From Procambarus clarkii (taxonomy: Eukaryota > Arthropoda > Malacostraca > Decapoda > Cambaridae): DNA of 64,000 nucleotides. Positions within the stretch are counted from its first letter, which is position 1; each line of letters starts with the position of its first letter. Positions 21,939-33,900 of the stretch are shown in pieces. The translations under genes and the position numbers were made by a program. The DNA is taken from NCBI RefSeq assembly GCF_040958095.1, contig NC_091193.1, positions 19,554,222 through 19,618,221 on the forward strand, written 5' to 3'. A model generated the notes under the pieces. It did not search any database. It was not told the DNA's origin and saw nothing but the letters and a program-made list of their open reading frames with translations.

Positions 21939-24900
21939 TTAGGTAATGCGGGCAGTGATCCTGGATGATCTTGTGAAGACTTTGATACTGGGGTCGAGGG
22001 TGAGGGCTGCCTGAGTGTTAGCGAGCACTGAAGTGGGAAGCGGGCTGTCGTGGTGCAGCTCCGCCCAAGCCTCGCCCTCCACCACACTCTCACCCACAAC
22101 CTGCAACATAAGTATCTTTCAATGCTCCTGATCTGTTTCTAAATATCACCAGAAAAGCTATATATATATTAAACTTATTAAATAGGCATTAGATTTTACA
22201 TTAGCACAAAAAATAATTTTTGTAAACCCATAATTTGATTAAAATAAATTTTCTTTTCACAACATAAAAAAAACTGACTTTGAGGAGGACGATGCCAGAA
22301 GCGTAGTTGATAGGATCCCCCACCCGGTTGCGTCCCGTGCCCAGCTGCATGCTCACCCTGGCCAGAGCCAGCGCGTCCAGGTCCACTACCACGCCTGCAT
22401 CACATTATAACACATATTCCAACATTCCCACACATTATAACACATATTTCCAACATTCCCACACATTATAACACATATTTCCAATATTCCCACACATTAT
22501 AACACATATTCCAACATTCCCACACATTATAACACATATTTCCAACATTCCCACACATTATAACACATATTTCCAATATTCCCACACATTATAACACATA
22601 TTCCAACATTCCCACACATTATAACACATATTTCCAACATTCCAACACTTGTGTTTCATCCTACACACAGAAGCACTTACTATTTGGGCCGAGGACAAAT
22701 AATAACTATCAGTATTGCAATTTACAGACTTAGGGTACAGCCTTAAGTGTGTGATAAAAGGCGGGCTTAAGGCTAAAATATATTTGAGATCCATACAAGA
22801 GAATCAACAGAACACACTGGCCCGGAAACTGCAAGAACATGGACTCGATCTCGAACCCATTGATGATGTGACGACGTATATTGAATTTTTTAACTAGCTC
22901 ATCAAGATTGTAACTTGCTTAGCTAAATGAATTGTGGGGTTCAGTCCCTGAGCCCATTATGTGCCTCTGTAACCCTTTCCACTATCGCGCACAAGAAGGT
23001 ATGGGGTGCATAATAAATGAATTAAACTAACTGAGGGTGTAAGTCTTTAACATACCACATAGTTTACACTTCGTTTCATTCTCATTAACACATATTCCAT
23101 ATTCCCAGTCATATTTGTACCCAAGCCTGAGCCGCATGTATGCAGAGTAACTCCAAGCATTTCTCTTTTTTACCATAAGTGAAACGGGTGTTTTGACTCA
23201 CATACACGTAGTATTGCATGGTTTGGCTTCCCTCATACATTATAAATCTCTTCGCCACTTCTGTTTGTGCCTGAATATTTCTAATTTCGGTTCTTATTTG
23301 TCTCATTGTTAAAACACATTCAATGTCAACTTGTGGTTCTTGATGTGGCACGTTTGGCCCAAGTCATCTGCCACCTCGTTGAGCACTATTCCAACATGAG
23401 ATGGGATCCACATGCATTTCACTTTATGACCTTTCAACTGTATCTCATTTATCCTTTTCATACAATCCACAACTATGGACATGAATATTGGATTTCGACT
23501 CTTTAAGGAATCAAGTGCACCTCGGCTATCGACCTATGGGTCTGTTCAAATATCAACAAGTCGCATTGCAGCAGCCTGTAGATCATACAGATTGAATACA
23601 GTTAGGATACACATTGCTGTGTATACCTAAGCTTGTTAATAACAAAAAACATTGGAGTGCACAAGTCTTTCCGTAACTTTACTTCGACATAATAGTAATG
23701 AGATGGGTCTGTATGGTTCAGGAAGGGATGGTTCAGGTCATTTCCTGGTTTGAGGAAGTGGAAAATGATGCTAGACTTCCACTGTGAGGGAGTATTTCCA
23801 TGTGACCAACAAAGGTTAAGATGGTTAAGGAGGATTTTATGCGTAGTAGATGGGATATACTTGATGAGCTCATATGAAATTCCATCCTCACCTGGTGCTT
23901 TGCCTGTGGGTCGGTAGGTAACGACTAATTGTACTTCACTTAAAGTGTAAATGTTGCCGGTGTCTTCATATACCAACAGTCATCATGCACTAAACTGAAT
24001 CCAACTTTTAAGCTATATAGATCACCAATTTTGTGTATATATATACACTACATGTATGTACGTTCTAGAAATGCATTTGTTAAGTATTGCAAATAATATA
24101 CAAATTACATGAATCTATGTAAGATAACAGAAAATGTGTTTCTTCAATAAAATACAGTTCACATAAGACTAATCCAAAGCTACAAAAACCTAATAAATCT
24201 TTGAGCTACCAGATATAGTAACACTGAAACGGACGGACACAATACATTGGCCCCGTTTTAATTATTGTTATTACTTGTATTTAATAGGAGATAAAACAAT
24301 TGCTTTATCTGAAAATGAGAATTATAAAGCGTATATATATACCCGAGGCGGAAGCTTTAACAGGCGTGATGTGAGAAGCGCGGGGAAGGTGGTGGTAGTC
24401 GGCCTGGTCGCCACACAGGGACCTCGCCACCTCAGGACTCACGCCCTGGGGAAACACACAAACTAGACTTTAAAAATTTAAAAATTGAATCATATCGTGC
24501 AAAACGAATGTGATGAATTTGTATCCCCATGGCTATGACCTCAATGGACAATGCGGGAAAAAATGCCCTCGGAGAGTCGGAGGTTATGTGAAAATCGAGG
24601 ATGTACAGAGGTCAATCCTCTGGATCGTACAAGCCCACTGTAATAGGAAGCTTACAGCATTTTCTATTTGTTTTCCTTTTTGAACATAGTTGAGTACAGA
24701 AGCAGACGACTACTGCCGCTTGCTAGGAGGCTTAGAGCTCTCTCTCCCCACAGACGTTCTTAAGTAATGCATTAATTGTGTACTGGTAAATTTGTGCAAA
24801 ATACTAATCATTTAACTCACTAATTTACAGACAACTACAGTACCGGTAACTTAGTTTCCTGCTCAGTGGAGCAACAAACGGGTATTAAAGTCAACCTGTT

Positions 24901-27900
24901 AAAGAGGACGAAGCTAATACAAACAGCAGTATAAACTCTAACTAACTGTATTACATGAAAAATGATCGGATGATTTTCACACCCAGAAGGCTTGTATTCA
25001 TCTCATTCATTACTAAAGAATATAAAGTACATACATATTAGTATGTAACAAAATGAGGTGATAAATTACATATCGGAAAGGGTAACGTGCGCTTGACTAA
25101 ATCATGTTTGATAACAGGAACACAGATTGTTGTTGTTATAGATTCAGCTACTCGGAACAAGCTCCAAGTAGCACGGGCTATGGTGAGCCCGTGGTGGACT
25201 TACCTGGCACAGGAGCGGTGCGAACAGGAACACAGATTAAGTGATGAAGATTAAGCCACATAAGAGGTGGCATGGGCATGAGTAAGTGGTAGAACAGGAA
25301 CACATTCATAGCTTTCTTCCACACAGCCCCGCTCCTGTGCCAGGTAAGTCCACTACGGGCTCACCATAGCCCGTGCCACTGGTAACTTTTCGTTCCCAGT
25401 AGCTGAATCTAAAACAACAACAGCTTTCTTCTTATATTAGGTTATGACACTCGTCTGGAGGAAGACACACCTGTTTCTGAAGCATGCTACAGAACGTAGC
25501 CCTCGCTGACCCGTCGCTTAGGACTCGAGTCATGGCTCCACGACCCTCCTCTTCTGATGACGAAATCCCACACATCGCCAGCAGCTCTCCTCCTGATAAA
25601 ATATGCTCATGAAACTTGTGGCCACACTTTCTAAGTCCCACAGTTATTAACCGATAAAATCCAAATAATATTTTAAATAACACATTAGTTAATGGTATAT
25701 CGCATCCTAATGTCCACTAATACATTCACGCTCACTGAAGAACGGCAAACTTTCCAAGATGACGCACGTGGGGCATATGAGTGTCATAGGTCAGCTGGGG
25801 ACTTACCCCAGTGCCACACTTTAACAAATATCGCTATCTATGGAAACCTCCCCTCCCGACTTGCTATTTTCTTCAAGTCTGAAATCGGGTTTCTTTCAGT
25901 CGAGTTTTTTTTCGGTGTTTTCTAGTGATAAAATTTCAGAGAAAGATAAAAAAAAAAGAGGCGGGAGATAAAGGGAAAAAGAGAGGTGATGTTGGGGGAA
26001 AGGAAAGAAGAGAGAGAGGTGGAAAAGGTGGGAGAGGGAGGTGGAGAACGTGGGAGAAGTAAGAGGGGGGAGGGGGAAAGAGGGTAAAATGGGAGAGGGA
26101 GATATTGAGAAAGAAAGTGGGAGAGGGAGAGAATTAAGAATAGGGGATAGGGGGCAGAAATGAGAGAGGCGGAGGGGGAGAGACACCCAAGCACAGCCGG
26201 ATACCAAATATAGTGTAATTTATCTGAATTTACTCATTAATACCGTGGCCTCATTGAGGCCACTAATACCGTGGCCTCAATGAGGACAGGAAGCCGGTGG
26301 CTTGTCCACGGTCCCCCCCCCCCCCATTTGCCCTGATGAGCTTTTCCAACTGTATTTTAAAACCTAGCAGAGTTTTGGCATTTACGGCTTCAGCGGGTAG
26401 GCGGTTCCACGGGTTTACAACCTTATGAGTGAAAAACCTATCCTGTTTTCTGCCTACATTATGGCTTGTTGAGCTTGAACCCGTTGCTCCTCATTCGTGT
26501 TATATTTGAACTTTTGAAGAAATTGACCGGATCGACATCCTCCAAATTGTTCAGTATTTTAAAGGTTTCGATAAGCTCCGCCCTGCCATGCCGGGTCTGC
26601 AGTGTTGGGCCCTGTGGCCCTCAACCGTTCCCGATACGAGAGATGACTTTTGTTGCCCAGGTCCAGGTGTAATGGTCCAGGACAGACCGAAACGTCGTCG
26701 GTTCTTCATTTTAAAATTTGTAGCTTGGGTGTCACCTCTTCAGCCACGTCATTGTGACTTATCGTCTGCATATATATGTATATGTATAAGTATGTGACAC
26801 AAAGACTGCATGAACGCGTGAGCAATTAATCACTAAGAACTTTTCTGACCTACATTCGAACCCCTGCTGCCCGAGATCACTCCCAGGCGTACAGGGTACT
26901 GTAATCAGTATTATTGTTGAAGTGGTTACATTATCCTACAGTATAACACAAGGCACCAGACCCTTACCAAGATGCGTGACCAGCTGGTGGAGGTCTGGGG
27001 GGCCTTGTCCCCGCATACAATCAATGGCTTCTCGCACCTCGAGAGCGTTGCCTATGGTGTTGCCGACAGGGACGTCCATGGCGGTGATGAGCGCGGTGCT
27101 CTTGATGCCCAGACACTTGGCCACCTTCACCAGGTTCTCTCCCAGCTGCTTTGCCTCCTCCATCGTCTTCATGAAGGCTCCTCGTCCGTACTTCACGTCC
27201 ATCACCAAGGCATTTATAGACTCTGCTGCCTTCTTGCCCACAATGGATGCTGAGGCATCACAATATGACATCAGAAGCTTTCAACACATTAACTAATTTC
27301 CTGGTGCAGCACCAGGCGTGTAAAATCCAATTTCTTGGACAAGGAAATTCTGAATTTGTTTTCTGTGAAACAGGAAATGTTAAATCTCTCTTCTTAAGTA
27401 ATCTTTATACCACATACAACTAAAACTATTAGTGGCTTTAGGCATAGTATATACTAGCTATGTTGACCAGACCACACACTAGAAGGTGAAGGGACGACGA
27501 CGTTTCGGTCCGTCCTGGACCATTCTCGACTTCGACTTGAGACGGGACGGACCGAAACGTCGTCGTCCCTTCATCTTCTAGTGTGTGGTCTGGTCAACAT
27601 ACTTTAGCCACGTTATTGTGACTCATCGCCTGTATACTAGCTATATCTAGAAAATCCAAGATTCTCTTTGTAACTCAGTTTATATGTATCTACTTTTACC
27701 TGAATAAATTATTATTATTATTACAAATATTATTATTATATTGGTATTATTATTACAATTATTGTTATTATTATTATTAGTAGTAGTATTATTAAAATTA
27801 TTATCATTATTAAAACATCTGTAATTTTAAGGAGTAGCCTACATATGATAATGCTACATGATTGCGGTATAATTTTGTTTTTGTTATAAACCGGTATTTA

Positions 27901-30900
27901 CTCTTAACGTTTCAGGCAACCTATAACAGTTGCCTAACTCCGGAGTACCTATTTACTGCTAGATGGACAGAGCCATCAAATATATGAAAACATTCCTAAA
28001 CGTCTCCGTCCTGTGCGGGAGTCTAACCTGGGACCGTATGTGGACTTGTTTCTTAAGTCCATTGTTTACTGTGTCATCCAGGTGTATGAATGTCAGAGAA
28101 GGCAAGACATGATAATATCATCAGCATATGTAACAGATTTATGCAATAGAGGCGCATTAGGCTAATCATAATGTATATAAGGAATAGAAAGTATTCAAGT
28201 ATACATCCCCGAGGGACAGTGTGTGCATTGTAGCAGCAATATCAGAGGAATTGATAGGACTGTCAAGATTAATAACAGTTGATGAAACTGCAAAAGTCCC
28301 ATTGGTCCATGTGAGGCTACTCCTAATTCCACATGAGCCAAACTCGTTCCTTTATGTCTAACCTTCGCCGAGAAACCACCCGTCACTCACACGTTTGTTG
28401 TTACCTTGTAGTGAGTGAGTGATTAAGATTAAGCCAACCAGGAGGTGGCACGGGCATGAATACCCGGTAGTGTTAAATCTACAACTGCTCCCAAACCAGA
28501 ATTTACCAGGTCTCTTCTGAATCTAAACATCCAATTTGCATTCAATGTTTGGTCTTTTATTTTGTGTTGATATACAGTACACAATTAATATTCCTTTATT
28601 ATACCTTTTCATGCATTCATATACTTCAATCGCGTACCATTTTTATTCTTCAACTTTCTTGAGAATGTAAATTAAGCTTTTTTAATGTCTTAATTCATGT
28701 GGGGGATTTCTGATTCTCGAGATGAATTTTGTCATCCTTTTCTGTATACATGCAAGTAAACTTATGTTCATTCTATGTTATGTACGATGTTCAAACTGAA
28801 CTGCGTGATCTAAATGAGGCCAGCAAGGACAAGATAGAGTTGAAAATGGCATTAGATATTTGGTTTGGTGTTGGGATTAAAGCCTATCAACTTCTAGAGT
28901 TACTAAGGCCACCATAATTGCTTACTGACCAACCAGCAAGTACACTTTAGACTTGAACATAGTTATACCTCATTCTGCATCCCTTGTATCCCACTGTAAC
29001 ACGCGATCGGTTACTGAAAGCGGGGCTTAGGAGTTAAAGCTCGCCCTGCAAGCACATATAGGTGAGTACACACACGAGGAGTAAAACTGATAATCATACT
29101 TAAGTTATATAATTCATATTATCTACTATAAATACTTGACCAGTACCGTTGCACCTTACTAGTGAAGGTATTGTATGCGCACTAACTAGGTACCGCACAT
29201 GCATCAGCGGTAAAGAAACATGAGAGAAGTACCGACGATGAGGGGCGTGGAGAGGACGGTGGAGGTGACGTCCCTGGCAGCGTACATGCGGCAGTCGGCT
29301 GGCACGATATCCACCGTCTGGCCCACGATGCAGCACCCGGCCTCCGTCAGCGCCTCCAGCATCTCCTTCTCGCTCAGGCTCACTCGGAACCCTGGTACGG
29401 AATAGGTTCACAAAGAGAAAATAAGAGAGCAAGTAAATAAATAATTATCAAAAGAAGGCGCCACGCCACCAAGAGTACGTGGAACGAGATCAACCAATGA
29501 GGGACCCCGCCCCACCAAAAAATATATCCTAAAAACAAAATATCCTAACCGAGGTCGTCTGCTTTTATTGTCAATACAGATGGGTTTGTGTCCTATTTAT
29601 GGCAGCATAAACCTATCATCCAAGCTATGGGACAAATGTCTGAATTGCTAAAATGACATACTGCAAACGTATTAAACCCGTTGTGAGTGATTATATAACG
29701 GGAAGACCGCAACCTGATGGCTGTCCTTACTCCACAGGTGACATGACCTAACATAACAAATAAGTAGTTTTCTCTGTCATTTCCTCTCACTATTTACTGA
29801 ATGGAGTCCCTACATGGGACTGAAATTAGTCAGTAACTCGGGCAACACATAATACCATTCAAGTTCGATACACCAATTATTTAAAAACTTTAGTTAATAT
29901 AACGAGCGGCTACGAGAGCTGTTTATGGAAGGCCAATTATGTGAAGAGGGTTAATACAATTGACTAAAGGAGATAACAACCTGGAATGCTCTCGAGCTTG
30001 TCAAGAGTGCCGCCTGTGTGAGCAAGTCCCCTGCCGCTGATCATGGGCACCTTGAGGCCCAAGGTGGCCAGGGCTGGGGCCAGGGCCAACGACACCTTGT
30101 CCCCCACTCCGCCTGTGCTGTGCTTGTCCACCACCACCCAGTCCGCCGGCCACGACAACACACACCCTGTAGCATGGCAAAAGGTCAAGTTAACTTGTGG
30201 CAAAAACTAGTAGTGTGCGTAAGTTGCACTTAATTATTGGGATTATATTTATGTCGGAACTTGTCAAGGATAAAAATATTCGTTATGACATCAATTTAAT
30301 TAATATTAGTTACTCATTAAATGGTAGTAATATGAGGGGTAGAAAAGAATGCACGAACACAAAATTATTGTAACTCAACCACACACACATACCGCTCAGA
30401 CGAGTATAGGGTGCACAATAAACTCCTGCTTACAGAATAAGTATGGGGTGCACAATAAACAACTTCTCACAGAATAAGTATGGGATGCACAATAAACTAC
30501 TGCTGATATAATAAGTATGGGGTGCACAATAAACTACTGCTCATAAAATAAGTATGGGTGACATTTATATTTGAGGACGGGTTGCTGGCAACCCGTCCTC
30601 ACACTAGGCTGTTTAAAGCAGCGGCCGTCCTCCCCAGACGCATTCATCAATTTTAATATACTGTGTATTAACAATGGGTTTGTTCTCGTATTTAAATTAA
30701 TATTCTTATACATAAAAATTCTATAATTAGTTAGGCGTATGTTAGGTTAGGTGTTTAGGTTCTGTTGGTAATTATTTGTATTTGAAGTATGTGGGTGAAG
30801 CATTTATAGAATTGTGGTTCGAATAGAGGACGTGAGCGAAGCACTTGTTCCGGAAGTGTTCAGACGTCATCAGTTGAGTCGTGTGTAAACCGCTTTTCAT

Positions 30901-33900
30901 TCATAAACAGGGAGTTTGGCGACTAGATTAACGAGCTTGGCTCTTTGTATGCAAGGACGCAGTCCATCCTCCAAACAAAGACCCAAAGTCCATTCCATGC
31001 ATCCGCCAAACCTCGTTTATGAATGAAAACCGGTTTACACATGACTTACAACTGATGACGTCCGAACACTTCAGGAACAAGTGCTTCGCTGACGACTTTT
31101 GTTCGAACTACAATGCTGTAAATGCTTCACCCACGTACTACAAATACAAATAATCACCAACAAAAACTAAACACCTAACCAGTGCCTAAATATGCACAAT
31201 ATGCTAATATATATAATAATATTAATTTATATTTGAGAAAAGTTCTGTTTTGAATGAACAGAATGTTAAAATTGATGGATGTGTCTTTGGGGTTGACCGC
31301 TGGATAGAATGGACTTGGTCCAAGGATGGGCTGCTGCTGCTAGAGACTACAATATAAAATAAGTCTCACCCGAGTCTCTGGTGTAGCGGGTGAGGGCGAC
31401 TATCTCCTCGTCCGTCATACCCTGCAGCGTAGTGCACATCAAGAAGGCTCCTGTCCACAGTCGCACAACATGACATAAGTAATTACATCAGAGATCTCTG
31501 TTAACACGATAAATGAATCCATAGTTCCTCGAATTCAATGACTATATGCCTGTAGTATTGAATGCCCTAAATTCCTCAATGCCCACTCATCTTAGAACTT
31601 GTAAGAATGTGCCATCAAAGTAAGCAAAGTATTTATAAAAAATGTACCAAGCTGGAGACTATGTGGCGATGTGCCATCAAATTTAGAAGGATATTATTGA
31701 GTATTAGGGTTATCTCAATTGCAATTAAAAATTTACCCAAAACTGAATCACTCCCGGTAATAGTATTTTGCGCTTAGTGCATATTTCCTATTGCCTTTCA
31801 CAACACCCTATCACAGTAGACTCATGCAGTATACTCCCTGTAGCCCAGGGGACGGGGGGTTGTGAAAAAATATAATGGAGGGACTGCGTCTCTGCAAGCT
31901 TCAAACAACAGTATAATAATAATAATAAATAATTAAAGAAATAAATAATTAGACGAAAGATATTAATAAACACACCTTATACATAGTGTATGCACATAAG
32001 GGTCGTCATTGTCACCACTCCCATTAGTAACAAGGTTATCCCGAATAACCGAATTCAATTACGGGCTCACCATAGCCCGTGCTACATGGACATTTCGTTC
32101 TGAGTAGCTAAATTTAAAACAACAACACTCCCATGATGGGGCCCCACCAAACACTAAGCACGGAAGCCAAAATAAAGTATCTTTCTCGTCACAACCACAA
32201 AGTCATTCACATTTCTGATACTACACTGATGTTAAACTGCTCCTCCTTGTATTTCTCTGTCGAGTGAGTAAAACTGGTGTATGTCTTCCTGTGACGATAT
32301 CAACACCAACTGTGAAAATGCACTCCAATCACAATTCTTGTATGCTTAGGCTAACTCATCCTAACCCTTGCACAGAAGCCCTCCAGAATTTCTTTATTGA
32401 AGATCAGCATTGTTCCAAATGGATAACAAAAACTGGAACTCAACTCAGAATGCATGATAGGGACAATGCTATTTGTTGGCGGAGGTGTGGCAAGGTCAGC
32501 ACCATCTGTGGAATGCTCCTGATTATAACTCATTTAGGAGGTGGGTCGATGACAATGTCCACTTGTGAGGGAGATGACGATATCAACACCAATTATTGCG
32601 TGCAACCGATCATATTTTCTGTTCCCCGGTGAAAGGTTGTCGTTATCCTTGTGTACTTACTGCCTTGCTAATGACTAGTATGTCTGCAGAAGTGATGAGG
32701 AGGGTCTCATGGGCTCCAGAAAGCAGTTCATCCCGGGCAGTCCAGAACTCCTGACTTGTTCCAGGGAGAGCAAGTGGTCGTCATCGGTAGAGACAGTGCT
32801 GTCTTTGAACTGTTATTGGTTGGACCGACGTACCCGGGATACGCCAAGTGGAGTTAACGCTATGCGTGCTACTGGCTGTAAAAGAATGTAAGAACACTCG
32901 TGTGTGTGTGTGTAATTACCTAAGTGTAATTACCTAAGTAATTAAGTAAGTGTGTGTGTGTGTCTCTGTCCCCAATAGCCTACAATATCTGTCATTTCCA
33001 GAAAAATAATAGCATTGCATCAACGCCTTATTTTTCTATCAGTCATCCCAACATGTCTTATCTCAGTGCCTCGTGTGTTCCCCACTTGACCAACGTCTCG
33101 ACCAAGACAAGGTTGTGTAAACAAACGCTAAGAAGAGAGCAGACTTTACAAGTCATCTACTATTGCAAGCGTGTCTCCTCGTGTTATTAGTTGCTTTATT
33201 AAATGTGGTACTAGCACAGGCGAATTCGTTCTCGACTCACAATCGGAAATTCCAGGCGGGACGGATATGGTTGGGCGCTTTTCCTATCACCTAATGGTTC
33301 TGTTCACTTAGCAGTAAATAGGTACCCAGGAGTTAGGCAGCTTCTCGTGGGGTTGTATCCTGGGAAGGGTCAGTAGTTGGACTTTGGGTTGGGGGGGGGG
33401 ACTTCGATTTAAGCCTATCATGTACATATACACTGGTTGCCAGTTTCCTGACACAATGACTTATTCTATGAGAGTCAACCACTATCATGTTTCTGAATAC
33501 TTTTAAATAAAAATTATTAATTATCTATATCGCTGTATATCTAACACGGTACAGTTACAAGCCCAATAAGATTTCAACTAAAATTCAACAGAGCAGAAGT
33601 TGTTAAGCACATGGGGCATAATCTAACTGAACCAACCATACGAGTCACAAATACACATAGTTCGCCTAAGTAAAACAGAAAGAAGTAACACTTAGTGGGC
33701 CAGCCAGAGGCTTAGGGCCCGCGCTGCAATATCCCTGCAAAAAAAAAAAAATACAGCGATATAGATCGATATGGTATTATCTATTGTGTAGATAATACCA
33801 ACTCCCAACACTAGATATGCCTGACCGCAACACCAGCACCCATGTGAGTTAACCCCAGTGCTAATTGCGGCCATCTACTGTATCCGCTCCTTGGTGCCGC

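Noticed and set aside
22396-22640. CRISPR-like regular array
   Set aside because: The repeats are contiguous, without unique spacers, and the sequence is a eukaryotic intron, so this is a minisatellite. The same applies to the arrays at 42420-42895 and 53500-53915.
25896-26207. Pro/Ser/Leu-rich frame of 103 codons
   Set aside because: It is the complement of the polypurine tract.
30745-30775. Telomere-like TTAGG repeats
   Set aside because: Only two or three TTAGG steps occur, inside the foldback element arm. This is not a telomeric array.
32264-32632. 122-codon plus-strand frame in TYMP intron 1
   Set aside because: There is no motif, no splice or promoter context, and an equally open frame lies on the other strand.
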